A stretch of 64,000 nucleotides of DNA from contig CAYSZB010000003.1 in the NCBI GenBank assembly GCA_964435475.1, positions 1 through 64,000 of the forward strand, given 5' to 3'. Positions 8,419 through 17,885 of the stretch are shown here, piece after piece. The position numbers and the translations under genes were made by a program. Each line of letters begins with the position of its first letter. Position 1 is the first letter of the stretch. The notes under the pieces are model-generated. The model was not told the DNA's origin, searched no databases, and saw nothing but the letters and a program-made list of their open reading frames with translations. The stretch is from CAYSZB01 sp964435475 (GTDB lineage Bacteria > Chloroflexota > Anaerolineae > Anaerolineales > Anaerolineaceae).

Positions 8419-9714
8419 TCACCCTGTGGTTTGTTTCTGCGCAACAGTAACGCAGTTAATGGTGATTTTTTGGGCTTTTTTTGCCATTTCATAGGCATCC
8501 GGTTTGATCTCAAGGGTGATGATCTCACCAGGGCGGGCATAGGGCTCTGCCTTTTTTGCCAGTATGTTTCCTTGCTCGTCCTCAACCATTATCCGGACAT
8601 GCTCTTCGACTGGTTGTGTCACGCGCAGCTGCAGCCGCGTAGATTCGGACCGGAGGCTATCGATGTCGATCATGTGGGGAACCACATAACGGATATTTTC
8701 TCCGGCCTTGAGAGCAATTTGCTTTGTCCCGGCAACTTCTCCCTGTAAAGCGTAGACCGCTGCGCCTTTGCCAGCAGTAAACCCGGCTTCTGTGACCCAA
8801 TCCACCAGGTCATAGACATGGACAACATTGCCTGCGGCGAAGATACCCGGCCTGCTGGTCATGAAGTGGTTATCGACAATCGGTCCGCCAGTCAGGGGGT
8901 CGAGACTGACGCCGACATTCTTGGATAATTCATTTTCAGGGATCAGTCCGACCGAAAGCAAGACTGTATCACAGGGGATGATCTCCTCACTGCCCGGGAT
9001 GGGATTCCATTTCTCGTCGACCGCCACACTTTCGACAGCTTCAACACGTTTATCACCGATAATGCGGTTGATGGTATGGCTTTTCTGCAGGGTTATGTTG
9101 TAGTCCATCAGGCACTGGACAAAATTGCGGGTCAACCCGGTCAGGTAAGGCATGATCTCGAGCACACGCTCCACTTTGGCGCCTTCAATTGTCAAACGCC
9201 GCGCCATGATCATGCCGATATCACCTGAGCCAAGGATAACAAAGCGGTTGCCAGGCATAAACCCTTCAATATTGACCCATCTTTGGGCTGTACCGGCAGA
9301 ATAGACACCCGCCGGCCTGGTTCCTGGCAGCAGGATCTGGGCACGAGTCCGTTCGCGGCAGCCCATCGCCAGGACGATCGCCCTGGCTTGAACCTCCTGG
9401 ATCCCATCGCGCTTATTCATTGTAACAACTGAAAGATTGGGACGAACATCCAGGACCATGGTGTCCAGCAGCACTTCAACGCCCAGGCTATGTGCCTCTT
9501 CAATGAAATGCTGGGCATAGCTGGGACCAGGCATGTCCTTGCCAAATATCTCAAGTCCAAAACCATTGTGGATGCACTGTAAAAGAATGCCGCCCAATTC
9601 CATGTCCCGTTCAATGATCAAAACATCAGCTGCGCCATTCTTTTTGGCAGAGATCGCCGCTGCCAAACCACCTGGACCAGAACCTACAACAACCACATCG
9701 TATAGATTTTTCAT
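8419..9714 (-). CDS. FAD/NAD(P)-dependent oxidoreductase of the GlpA-like operon
   Basis: A 431-residue pyridine-nucleotide-disulphide-type flavoprotein. The FAD-binding motif VVVGSGPGGLAAA lies at residues 8-20. The NAD-binding Rossmann motif (FVILGSGDIGMIMARR) is near residue 155, and GIFAAGNVVHVYD near residue 285 contacts the flavin ribityl chain. It has no CxxC redox pair of the thioredoxin-reductase kind in the usual place. Probably it takes electrons from the adjacent GlpA-like protein and DUF1667 and passes them to NAD or a quinone. Its ATG overlaps the stop of the upstream gene by four bases (ATGA), implying translational coupling. Confidence 0.88.
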   Translation of the reverse strand: MKNLYDVVVVGSGPGGLAAAISAKKNGAADVLIIERDMELGGILLQCIHNGFGLEIFGKDMPGPSYAQHFIEEAHSLGVEVLLDTMVLDVRPNLSVVTMNKRDGIQEVQARAIVLAMGCRERTRAQILLPGTRPAGVYSAGTAQRWVNIEGFMPGNRFVILGSGDIGMIMARRLTIEGAKVERVLEIMPYLTGLTRNFVQCLMDYNITLQKSHTINRIIGDKRVEAVESVAVDEKWNPIPGSEEIIPCDTVLLSVGLIPENELSKNVGVSLDPLTGGPIVDNHFMTSRPGIFAAGNVVHVYDLVDWVTEAGFTAGKGAAVYALQGEVAGTKQIALKAGENIRYVVPHMIDIDSLRSESTRLQLRVTQPVEEHVRIMVEDEQGNILAKKAEPYARPGEIITLEIKPDAYEMAKKAQKITINCVTVAQKQTTG

Positions 9715-11210
9715 TTTTCCACCTCTGCCAGATCCTTGGTCCTGCGGAAAAGATAAGGAGAACCTGTGCCCTTTTTGGTTACCTCTTCAGGTGGAATGCC
9801 CAGTTCATCAGAGAGCATCCTGACAACGCGCGGCATATCAAATCCGCCCTGGCAACGACCGGTGCCTGTCCAGGTACGCCGTTTAATGGCATCGTAAGTT
9901 CTTGCGGGTATGGGTGCATGGATTTCGGCAAGGATCTCACCTTCGGTGACCGTTTCACAGCGGCAAATGATGCGTCCATAACTTGAGTCCTGTCTGACCA
10001 ATTCCGCCCTCTGTTCGAGGGTAAGGTGCCTGAAGACCGGTCTAGCTTTGCGTACCGGGTTCCAATAATGTTTTTTGATCAGTGGTTCACCTGCCTGTTT
10101 CAAAAGGTCAATGACCATCAAGGCGATGGCAGGTGAAGCACTCAAGCCCGGGGATTCGATGCCCGCGACATTGACGAAACCCTGTACTTCCGTGGGAATC
10201 TCGATCACGAAGTCGCCAGTGTAGTCCACCTGGGGGTCCAGGCACCGGGCGTTACCATTGGCGCGAAGACCGGAAAAAACGGCAATGATGTTGCGGCGAT
10301 TGATGCTGGGGATCAATTTCTGGGCACCCTGCCAGATCTCCGTAAAACCATCTTTGGTAAAGGTTTTATCATCCCTGGAGTCAACATAATTGCTATTAGG
10401 GCCAACGATGGTGTTGCCGTGCATGGTTGATGTGACCACAATACCTTTACCCTTATCAGAGGGAGTGGGAAAGAAACATGTATTTTTGGTCAAGCGATAA
10501 TCGGCTTTATCCAGGATGACATACTCTCCCCGGCGAGGACGAATCTTGAAATCCGGTCGGACATGGGCTTTATGCATCACTTCATCAGAGAATAATCCTG
10601 CTGCATTGATCACCCAACGGGAATAAAAATCACCCTTTGAAGTCTTGATGCCAACAATGCGCGTACCCTGCCAGATGAAATCTTCAAAGGAGGTCTCAAG
10701 TTGGACCTCTACACCATTCATCACTGCATTTTCAGCTGCGGCGACGGTAACTGCAAATGTATCAATCAAGCCGCCAGTCGGTGCCCACAGGGCTCCCACG
10801 GTGTCTGGCGATAACAAGGGTTCACGCTGGCGCATATCCGCACCACTGATCAATCCAACACCGAGAATGCCGTTTTGACGTCCACGATCTAGCAAGACCT
10901 CCAGCATAGGCATCTGGTCGGCAGCGGTAGCCACCACATAATCACCCGTGCGCTCAAAAGCAAAACCCAACTCCTGGCTTAATTGATCCCACATAGGGCT
11001 GGCCAAGGCATTGGTTTTCGCTTTGAGTGTGCCGGGGATCGGGTCGTAGCCGGCATGCATGATGGCTGAGTTGGCTGAACTGGTGCCTGCGCCAATATCA
11101 GCCTCTTTTTCGATCAATAAGACCTGGATGTTGTATTGTGAAAGAAAACGTGCCATCATACTGCCTACCACGCCACCCCCAATGATGATGACATCATATT
11201 GTTTTGCCAT
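9711..11210 (-). CDS. GlpA-like FAD-dependent dehydrogenase with C-terminal BFD-type cysteine region
   Basis: A 499-residue DAO-fold flavoprotein resembling anaerobic glycerol-3-phosphate dehydrogenase. The dinucleotide motif IIIGGGVVGSMMAR is near residue 7, and VINAAGLFSDEV and GNARCLDPQVDY are typical of the family. The C-terminus has a BFD-like [2Fe-2S] region with Cys416 and Cys418 (ICRCETVT) and Cys453 (GRCQGGFD). The usual fourth Cys after GGF is Asp. The ATG at 11210 is chosen because GGAGG stands five bases before it; a TTG at 11222 would put the start on top of that site. First gene of the operon. The substrate may be glycerol 3-phosphate or a 2-hydroxy acid. Confidence 0.85.
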   Translation of the reverse strand: MAKQYDVIIIGGGVVGSMMARFLSQYNIQVLLIEKEADIGAGTSSANSAIMHAGYDPIPGTLKAKTNALASPMWDQLSQELGFAFERTGDYVVATAADQMPMLEVLLDRGRQNGILGVGLISGADMRQREPLLSPDTVGALWAPTGGLIDTFAVTVAAAENAVMNGVEVQLETSFEDFIWQGTRIVGIKTSKGDFYSRWVINAAGLFSDEVMHKAHVRPDFKIRPRRGEYVILDKADYRLTKNTCFFPTPSDKGKGIVVTSTMHGNTIVGPNSNYVDSRDDKTFTKDGFTEIWQGAQKLIPSINRRNIIAVFSGLRANGNARCLDPQVDYTGDFVIEIPTEVQGFVNVAGIESPGLSASPAIALMVIDLLKQAGEPLIKKHYWNPVRKARPVFRHLTLEQRAELVRQDSSYGRIICRCETVTEGEILAEIHAPIPARTYDAIKRRTWTGTGRCQGGFDMPRVVRMLSDELGIPPEEVTKKGTGSPYLFRRTKDLAEVEK

Positions 11211-11301
11211 GCATGCCTCCAAGTAATGTTTCTGGTCGACCCTTATTATACTCGCAGAGTAAGATCATCCTTTTTATGTAGCATATTGAAAAGGAAGGAT
11301 T

Positions 11302-12075
11302 TTATGGGCTAACCCGGTATGTGAAACTCTCAAGGGCGATATTGCCCGGGATTGTTGAGCCAGTCTGGCGGATGACCAGGATCGCATCGCGAATTGCCGG
11401 CACTGTGTATGGAATGGTCTCAGCGAAATAGAAATACTCATTTCCAGGATCACCAGGGACGGAGAACTGTCTTGAATTCAAAAGGCCTCCTGAAGCTGAC
11501 AATAATTCGATGATGATCGGGGATGTGGAAGAGGAGCGCGCCCAACCAGTGACATGGAATTTTCCCCCAGTCACAACAGAACTTTCTACTGGAGATAAAA
11601 CGATGAAGTTGGCCTGGTGGTCAGGATTGCCACCTGCAATTTTCATGGAAGAGGACAGTTCAATCTCCGTAGACGATACTGCACGGGTGACATCTTCGAT
11701 ATCGATCAAGCCAAGGACCAACCGCGATCTCGGGTTGGACAGGATGTCGAAGAAAATTGTCCTGCTGATATCTATATATCCATCCGGTTGACATCCTGGA
11801 AACGATAATTCGCGGTAAAGCAACTTTCCCTGCTTATCCAGCAACTCAACTGTCAGCGCATTCCCGGGAGAGCATTTGAGTTGGGCGTTCAGCGATAAAG
11901 GTGAAGTCTCAATGGAGCCACTTGTGGGGCTTTTAATGAGAATTGCCGCCTGGGGCAAAGGCGTTGGGGGTTGGATCTGGCTAAATGCAGGTAAGAAGAG
12001 GAGATTACAAAGCACAAAAACGCAGATACTCAAAAACCGGGTCCTTTTTACCGAAGAAAAGAGATGCAATGACAT
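11302..12075 (-). CDS. Secreted protein with Gmad2-like immunoglobulin-fold domain, unknown role
   Basis: A 257-residue exported protein. An N-terminal signal peptide (basic KRTR, then a Leu/Phe-rich core, cleavage near AFS-QIQ) is followed by a Pro-rich stretch. Two similar beta-rich segments come next. The second, FIVLSPVESSVVTGGKFHVTGWA, matches the Gmad2 pattern (SP....V.....V.G.A) found in spore-germination and cell-surface proteins. No catalytic motif is seen. The ATG lies six bases after a TAAAAT, so it is likely leaderless. It sits between two operons and is separated from the M32 gene by a terminator. Confidence 0.65.
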   Translation of the reverse strand: MSLHLFSSVKRTRFLSICVFVLCNLLFLPAFSQIQPPTPLPQAAILIKSPTSGSIETSPLSLNAQLKCSPGNALTVELLDKQGKLLYRELSFPGCQPDGYIDISRTIFFDILSNPRSRLVLGLIDIEDVTRAVSSTEIELSSSMKIAGGNPDHQANFIVLSPVESSVVTGGKFHVTGWARSSSTSPIIIELLSASGGLLNSRQFSVPGDPGNEYFYFAETIPYTVPAIRDAILVIRQTGSTIPGNIALESFTYRVSP

Positions 12076-12081
12076 GTATCA

Positions 12082-12087
12082 ATTTTA
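12082..12087 (-). promoter_or_regulatory. -10 box placing transcription start at ATG 12075 (leaderless)
   Basis: TAAAAT on the minus strand, six bases before the ATG. No Shine-Dalgarno sequence lies between, and the -35 is weak. Confidence 0.45.
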
Positions 12088-12114
12088 CTCAATAACTGTA
12101 ACAATCTAAAAAGA

Positions 12115-12145
12115 AAACAGGCAGTTCATTGCGAACTGCCTGTTT
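12115..12145 (-). terminator. Rho-independent terminator after the M32 carboxypeptidase
   Basis: Long perfect arms: AAACAGGCAGTTC (12115-12127) and GAACTGCCTGTTT (12133-12145) with a five-base loop. On the minus strand it is followed by a T-rich stretch. Confidence 0.88.
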
Positions 12146-12163
12146 ATTATGCTGTGTAACCAG

Positions 12164-13666
12164 CTACAAGCTGTAAATCTCGCGATATTTTTTGTTCAGA
12201 TATCTCAAGTAAGGCTCTGCATTGATCCTGGAACCGGTGATTTTGATGATCAGTTCCTGGGGATCGTACCTGGCACCATATTGATGTACATTTTCGCGCA
12301 ACCATGCCAGGATCGTACTAAACTTGCCCTGGGCAATCTCATCGGGAATATTGGGGTGAGCCTGCAGCATTTTCTCCCAAAGTTGGGCTGAGAGCAAGTT
12401 GCCAAGCGCATAGGTAGAGAAGTAGCCGATCATCCCTCCAGACCAGTGCACATCCTGAAGAACGCCCAGAGAGTCGTTGGGTGGGGTGACCCCAAGGTAT
12501 TCCTGCATTTTGCTGTTCCAGATCTCCGGCAGGTCTTTGGCTTCAATCGATTTTTCCATCAAGCCAATTTCAATTTCAAGCCTCAGCATGATATGGAGGT
12601 TGTATGTAGCTTCATCGGCTTCAACACGGACCAGGGAAGGTTCCACGCGGTTAATGCCTTTGTAAAATGTCTCCAGATCGACATTGCCGAGGTGTTCGCT
12701 GAACAGCATCTGGAATGTAGGATAGAAGAAAGTCCAGAATTCCTTACTTCTGCCAATCAAGTTCTCCCACATCCGTGATTGCGATTCGTGGAAAGCTAGT
12801 GAGGATGCTTCCTGCAGGAAAGTGCGTGAAAATTTCGGATCACATCCCTGGCTATACATGGCATGACCTGATTCATGCATTGTACTGAAAAGTGCAGAAA
12901 CGCCATCAGCTTCAGGATAACGGGTCGTGATGCGTACATCACCCAGACCAAAGCCTATTGTAAAAGGATGAGGGGTTGTGTCAAGGCGACCACGGTTCCA
13001 ATCATACCCAAAGCGGGTGATGACATGCCGACCGAATTTGTCTTGAAGCGATTTATCATAATCCTGCTTTAGGAAAGAATTTTCCACCTGTTTGGCAGAT
13101 CTAATTGCCTTGATCAATTCTACCTGTTTGGGGCGAAGATCGTCAAAGATCTGCTTCACATCTGCTGTTTTCATGCCGGGTTCGTACATGTCCAGGAGGG
13201 GATCATATACATGATCGTATGGTTTAAAATACTCCGCCAGTTCGCGCCTCATCTCAACAATGCGCTGCAATACGGGTTGAAAGCTGGCAAAATCGTTGTT
13301 CTGCCTGGCTTTAACCCAGACTTCATTTGCCTGGGTGGTAACGATCATGAACTCCATCACTTTTTCTTTGGGAATTTTTACAAATTGATCAAATGTCCAC
13401 TTGGCTTTGCGTACGAGACGGGCGTTTTCATTGTCAGCGTTGAGATCACCGATCTCATTTTCCAGGTCGCTGATCAGTTCGCCCAGTTTTGGTGAGGTTA
13501 TACGGTCATGGAGCATGCCACCGATCAGTGCTGCCTGTTGACTGCGGTCCTCAACCCCACCCGGGGGCATGTTAACCAATTGATCCCAATTCAGCAGGGC
13601 GCTAATCCCATTGAGACTTGCTATGTCAGCAGATAATGCGTTTAATGAATCAATTTTCTCTTTCAT
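12164..13666 (-). CDS. M32 metallocarboxypeptidase (carboxypeptidase Taq type)
   Basis: A 500-residue cytoplasmic zinc carboxypeptidase, the usual M32 length. Family motifs in order: HPFT (residues 233-236), the zinc-binding HESGH (264-268) and HESQSR (near 294), which supplies the third metal ligand region. It trims C-terminal residues from peptides, probably in peptide turnover. It lies 15 bases downstream of the serA-like gene and ends at the strong hairpin 12115-12145, so it closes the long minus-strand array. Confidence 0.93.
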   Translation of the reverse strand: MKEKIDSLNALSADIASLNGISALLNWDQLVNMPPGGVEDRSQQAALIGGMLHDRITSPKLGELISDLENEIGDLNADNENARLVRKAKWTFDQFVKIPKEKVMEFMIVTTQANEVWVKARQNNDFASFQPVLQRIVEMRRELAEYFKPYDHVYDPLLDMYEPGMKTADVKQIFDDLRPKQVELIKAIRSAKQVENSFLKQDYDKSLQDKFGRHVITRFGYDWNRGRLDTTPHPFTIGFGLGDVRITTRYPEADGVSALFSTMHESGHAMYSQGCDPKFSRTFLQEASSLAFHESQSRMWENLIGRSKEFWTFFYPTFQMLFSEHLGNVDLETFYKGINRVEPSLVRVEADEATYNLHIMLRLEIEIGLMEKSIEAKDLPEIWNSKMQEYLGVTPPNDSLGVLQDVHWSGGMIGYFSTYALGNLLSAQLWEKMLQAHPNIPDEIAQGKFSTILAWLRENVHQYGARYDPQELIIKITGSRINAEPYLRYLNKKYREIYSL

Positions 13667-13681
13667 GGTAATTCCTTATGT

Positions 13682-14620
13682 TTATACTAATTTCCAACGC
13701 AATGGTTTGCCATCCAAGCAATTGATGACCTCATGGGCGATGTCAATAGCCGCCCTTAATTGGGCTTCCCTGGTTTGGGCGCCAATATGTGGTGTGGCGA
13801 TCACATGGGGGTGTGAGATGAGGGCAAGATCGACAGGTGGTTCGACTTCAAAGACATCCAGTGCAACCCCAGAGACTTTGCCGGAGTTGAGGGCTTCCAA
13901 CATGGCAGGCTCATCGATCACACCTCCACGGGCAGCGCATATGATCCTGACCCCATCTTTCATCCTGGCGATGGTTTCTGCATTGATCATGTGTTTTGTC
14001 GCAGGGATCAATGGGACATGCAAGGTGATGATGTCGGACCTTTCGATCAATTCTTCCAGGTTAACCGGTTCAGCACCTGTTGCCCTGATCTGTTCAGATG
14101 GACGGACAGGGTCATAGCCCAGAACGGTCATGTCAAAAGCCTGTGCACGTTTGCCGACAGCTTCGCCGATGTTGCCGTAACCGATAATTCCCAGGGTTTT
14201 ATGACATAATTCGCAACCTTCCAACTCCTTCTTCATCCATTTGCCATTCTTCATTCCATGGTCGGCAAATGGGATTTCGCGAACGAGATCCAACATGAAG
14301 CCCATGGTGAGTTCAGCTACTGCCAAAGTGGTTGATACAGGCGTATTGACGACCCTGATGTCAAGTGATTTGGCTGTGTTGAGATCAATATTATCGACAC
14401 CAACACCCATACGTCCAACAACCTTCAGGTTCTTGCCTGCGTTAAGGACCTCTGCAGTCACCTTGGTGCGTGAACGCACGATCATGGCATCCACACCCGG
14501 AACGATCTTTAGTAAGTCTTCGGGGGTGATCCCTTTCATGTCAAGCGCCTGATCTTTTTGATTGATGATGGCAGCTCCTTCTTTTTCGATACCATCAGTT
14601 ATCAATACCTTCCAACCCAT
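13682..14620 (-). CDS. serA: D-3-phosphoglycerate dehydrogenase-like 2-hydroxyacid dehydrogenase
   Basis: A 312-residue NAD-dependent D-2-hydroxyacid dehydrogenase, most similar in pattern to the short PGDH that makes 3-phosphohydroxypyruvate for serine synthesis. The cofactor motif is GIIGYGNIGEAV, and the catalytic Arg (CAARGG), Glu (DVFEVEP) and His (TPHIGA) are present. VVGRMGVGVDNIDL matches SerA. There is no ACT regulatory domain, so it is the short form. AAAGGAG stands nine bases before the ATG. It follows selB. Serine feeds seryl-tRNA, including Ser-tRNA(Sec), but that link is speculative. Other hydroxyacid dehydrogenases (hydroxypyruvate or lactate type) cannot be excluded. Confidence 0.82.
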   Translation of the reverse strand: MGWKVLITDGIEKEGAAIINQKDQALDMKGITPEDLLKIVPGVDAMIVRSRTKVTAEVLNAGKNLKVVGRMGVGVDNIDLNTAKSLDIRVVNTPVSTTLAVAELTMGFMLDLVREIPFADHGMKNGKWMKKELEGCELCHKTLGIIGYGNIGEAVGKRAQAFDMTVLGYDPVRPSEQIRATGAEPVNLEELIERSDIITLHVPLIPATKHMINAETIARMKDGVRIICAARGGVIDEPAMLEALNSGKVSGVALDVFEVEPPVDLALISHPHVIATPHIGAQTREAQLRAAIDIAHEVINCLDGKPLRWKLV

Positions 14621-14668
14621 TTTATATCTCCTTTTTCCAAGTATTTATTAATGAGTATATCTTATCAC

Positions 14669-16570
14669 TCAAGAGTTTGATTTTAAAACGCGAAATTCAC
14701 CTTTACGTGCTGTAATGTTCAGTGAATCCATGTATTCCAGGACCGGAAGGGCATATTTCCTGCTGGTCTGGAATTGATCTCGCAGGTCGGCCAGGGTGAT
14801 CGTGCCATGTTCCTGCAGATGCCTGCGCACCGCCTGGATCATCTTTTCCAGTGACCCAGGCAGAAACACAATATCTTCAGAGATTCTTACCAAATGGTTC
14901 AGGAAAATAACTGCCTCCAGCAGATCTTCACCTAGTAATTCCTGGCAAAACTTGACGTCTGGTGGCGAAAACGGGGTTTCTCTAAATATTTCCAACAGTG
15001 AAGCGAAGAGTCTCTCCTGGTCAGTTGACAGGGAAATCTGGTGACCAAATTTTAGTACCAGGGGACCTTTTTGTTCAATGATCTGCTGGAATTCCAGTTC
15101 GTGCATCACCTGGTTGAACCTGGAAGGCTCAAAAGACAGTAGTTTTCGAAGATATTCCCGCGGCAGGCCTGGTTTTAAAGGATTGCTGGAATAAAAATCA
15201 GAAAATTGCTGTGAAACCTTTAGTACCAGTTCATCCCATGATTGTTTGGAAATGAGGGGAGAGACAGCTGTAAGGTCTTTTTGTTCGTGATCCAGGCGTA
15301 TGAGCAAACCGGAATTGTCCATTTCACTTACCAGGGTTAACAGATCAGGCAGGGGCAGATTGACCTTTTTGACCAGATCGTTGACTGTAAGGATAAAGGT
15401 TTGTGATAATTGCTGGATGATCAGATCTTGCGGTTCTCCCTGTAACAGACGGTTTAATCTTGAAATCACTGAAATATTGAAGCGGCGGTAGAGCTTCTGG
15501 GGATACGGATCGAGAATGATGCCACCGCCCAGGGTTTCGGGTGGTGAGGGACGTCGAATCACATAATGGTCTCCCTTGGCAACCAGACCCGGTTTTGACA
15601 AATGAACCTGGATATAACATTCCTCACCAGGATTAAGCTGGTCTTTTCCCAGTATGCGAATCCTGGAGATGATTTCTGATGATCCGCTATAGAAAACCAC
15701 TTCCATGTTATGTTTCAGACTAACTGATGAATTTTTAAGGACCCGACAGTGGCAATCCAATAGACCTGTTGCTTCATAGGTGCCCGGTTTGATGACGACC
15801 TGCCCGCGTTCGATCCGTTCTTTGTTGACCCCGGTGATATTCATCGCTGTCCTGGTTCCGGGAGAGGCATGGTCGACTTTATTCTTGTAGGATTGAAGTC
15901 CGCGGATGCGACCTTTTAAATCCCCTGGAAGGATCTCGATCTCGTCTCCCGTATAAAAATCACCATCAGATAAGGTGCCGGTGATAATCGTCCCAAACCC
16001 TGGTAAGCTGAAAATGCGATCGATGGGCAACCTTGGGCGATGAAGGTTTATCCGAGGAGGACGTTTTTCAAGTAAATCTTGAAGAGACAACTTGAGTTCA
16101 TTCAGCCCAGTCCTGGTGGCAGATGAAACCTTGATAATGGGAACGCCATCGAGTGATGTGCCCTTAAGTGCTTCCTGGATCTCCAATTCCACCAGGTCGA
16201 TCCATTCTTGATCGCTGACCAGGTCGATTTTATTCAAGATGACCAACCCTGAAGAGATACCCAGCATGTCAAGAATTGCCAGGTGTTCTTTGGTCTGAGG
16301 CATCATACCTTCATCAGCAGCGATGACCAGTAGGACAGCATCAATGCCGCCAATGCCGGCTAGCATATTGGCGATAAAATCACGGTGTCCCGGGACATCG
16401 ATCACACCCACTGTTTTTCCATCCGGCAGGTCAAACCAGGCAAAGCCGAGGTCTATGGTCATTTCCCGCTCGATCTCTTCTTTCAACCTGTCCGGGTGGA
16501 TCCCTGACAAGGCTGCGATCAGGGTAGATTTCCCATGATCGACATGACCTGCGGTGCCAATTACATACAT
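14669..16570 (-). CDS. selB: Selenocysteine-specific translation elongation factor SelB
   Basis: A 633-residue GTPase that brings Sec-tRNA(Sec) to the ribosome at UGA codons followed by a SECIS hairpin. G1 is GHVDHGKS (8-15), G3 DVPGH (58-62) and G4 NKID (near 128). The translation-factor beta-barrels (SLPGFGTIITGTL) follow, and the C-terminal third holds the winged-helix repeats that bind SECIS (ending with LADLRDQFQTSRKYALPVLEYMD). Length and domain order are normal. It is 10 bases after the coiled-coil gene stop. No selA, selD, tRNA(Sec) or selenoprotein gene was recognised in the window. Confidence 0.95.
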   Translation of the reverse strand: MYVIGTAGHVDHGKSTLIAALSGIHPDRLKEEIEREMTIDLGFAWFDLPDGKTVGVIDVPGHRDFIANMLAGIGGIDAVLLVIAADEGMMPQTKEHLAILDMLGISSGLVILNKIDLVSDQEWIDLVELEIQEALKGTSLDGVPIIKVSSATRTGLNELKLSLQDLLEKRPPRINLHRPRLPIDRIFSLPGFGTIITGTLSDGDFYTGDEIEILPGDLKGRIRGLQSYKNKVDHASPGTRTAMNITGVNKERIERGQVVIKPGTYEATGLLDCHCRVLKNSSVSLKHNMEVVFYSGSSEIISRIRILGKDQLNPGEECYIQVHLSKPGLVAKGDHYVIRRPSPPETLGGGIILDPYPQKLYRRFNISVISRLNRLLQGEPQDLIIQQLSQTFILTVNDLVKKVNLPLPDLLTLVSEMDNSGLLIRLDHEQKDLTAVSPLISKQSWDELVLKVSQQFSDFYSSNPLKPGLPREYLRKLLSFEPSRFNQVMHELEFQQIIEQKGPLVLKFGHQISLSTDQERLFASLLEIFRETPFSPPDVKFCQELLGEDLLEAVIFLNHLVRISEDIVFLPGSLEKMIQAVRRHLQEHGTITLADLRDQFQTSRKYALPVLEYMDSLNITARKGEFRVLKSNS

Positions 16571-16579
16571 TGGGCAATC

Positions 16580-17773
16580 CTAACTGCGTTGTTTACTTAA
16601 TTCTGTGTGTGTTAGGATCGATTCCTGGTATGTTTTGAGGATCCCTTGGAAACGCTTGATGGATTCCTGTGAGATCTGGTCAATCGCATCATGCAGAGTC
16701 TGGATGGAGGATTTTAATTCATCGATCTGTGGTTGGAAGACATCAAGTTGCCTATTCATCTCGCGATGTTGCTCCTCCTGTCCGAGAACATAATTTGTCC
16801 AACGTTTCTGGTCATCCACCTTAAATGCAGTCCATTCCTGCCTGAAACGTTCGTCATTTAAACGGTTGATCTCGCTGATCTCGTTAATCCTTCTTTCAAA
16901 CTTCTGGGTCGCCTCGTCTAGCGAGGATATGGATTTGTTGACCAGTTTATTTGTTTTGTCCAATTCAGCCATCTGAACATCAAGGTCTGTATTGATCCCT
17001 TCAATGCGTGTAAAACGTTCAGCCCATTCTTTAAAGGTGCGGTCACGCTCCAGTGCCTGTAAATTCATGCGGTCAATAAAGGCAACCTGTGTTTCCCTGC
17101 GCTCTTTTTCGATTGTTTGCAGCTCATTTATCCGGTTTTCAAAGGGCCTGAAATTGTCACTGATCAGGTCAATGCGAGAACGATTTTCTTCCAGGCGTTT
17201 TCTTTGGGCAATGATCTCTCCCTGCAGGTCGGAAATCCGCTTTGTATCCTGACGGGCAGTCTCTTCAACCAGACGCAGTGAGCGCTTGTAGTCTTCATCA
17301 AAACGGGATACTTCTGTGACCTTTTGTTTGACTTCTTCAATCGCTTTGCTTAAGCGGTTAAATTCCACGTGGTGAGTCTTTACTTCTGATTGGGTATTGG
17401 TGATCAGTTCTGGAATTGGTTGGAAGGCGGCGATGGCTTTGTTTGTATTGTCTACTTCAAAGCGAAAGCGCTTGCCTTGTTCATTTATCATCGAATCCAA
17501 CTTGGTTTCAGTGGTTTTAATTTTGTCGTTTATCTCTGTTTGTAGCCGGTCTATGCGAGCATCAAATTTTTCGAAAGAAGAAAGTTTTTGCGCCAACTGC
17601 AAAACCCTCTCTTCAGACTCTTTGACCATTTGTCTTAAAGAAGTGTTCTCATTATTAAGTGTTTTAACCTGGTTCTGTAACAAGGCAATATCCGATTTGT
17701 CTTTGCGGCGCTCAGAATCCAACCAATCTACCTTATTTTCAAGTTGTTTAATCAAATCCAGTTCATCGATCAT
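16580..17773 (-). CDS. Coiled-coil protein of unknown function
   Basis: A 397-residue, highly charged, almost wholly alpha-helical protein with continuous heptad-like spacing from about residue 5 to 380. It has no signal peptide, membrane segment or enzyme motif, and few Cys, Gly or Pro. It resembles SMC/filament-like spacer proteins, but the similarity may be compositional only. AAGGTG precedes the ATG. It is directly upstream of selB (10 bases) and downstream of the complex-I-like trio (112 bases), so it is probably cotranscribed with selB. A structural or scaffolding role is inference. Confidence 0.8.
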   Translation of the reverse strand: MIDELDLIKQLENKVDWLDSERRKDKSDIALLQNQVKTLNNENTSLRQMVKESEERVLQLAQKLSSFEKFDARIDRLQTEINDKIKTTETKLDSMINEQGKRFRFEVDNTNKAIAAFQPIPELITNTQSEVKTHHVEFNRLSKAIEEVKQKVTEVSRFDEDYKRSLRLVEETARQDTKRISDLQGEIIAQRKRLEENRSRIDLISDNFRPFENRINELQTIEKERRETQVAFIDRMNLQALERDRTFKEWAERFTRIEGINTDLDVQMAELDKTNKLVNKSISSLDEATQKFERRINEISEINRLNDERFRQEWTAFKVDDQKRWTNYVLGQEEQHREMNRQLDVFQPQIDELKSSIQTLHDAIDQISQESIKRFQGILKTYQESILTHTELSKQRS

Positions 17774-17885
17774 AATTCACCTTAATTTCTAGAAGAAATT
17801 TATCTCCTACCATAATTGATTATACACAGGTTGAGTAAGAGAATTGTAAAACAGGTCCCATTGTAAATGAAAATTACAGAAAAAA

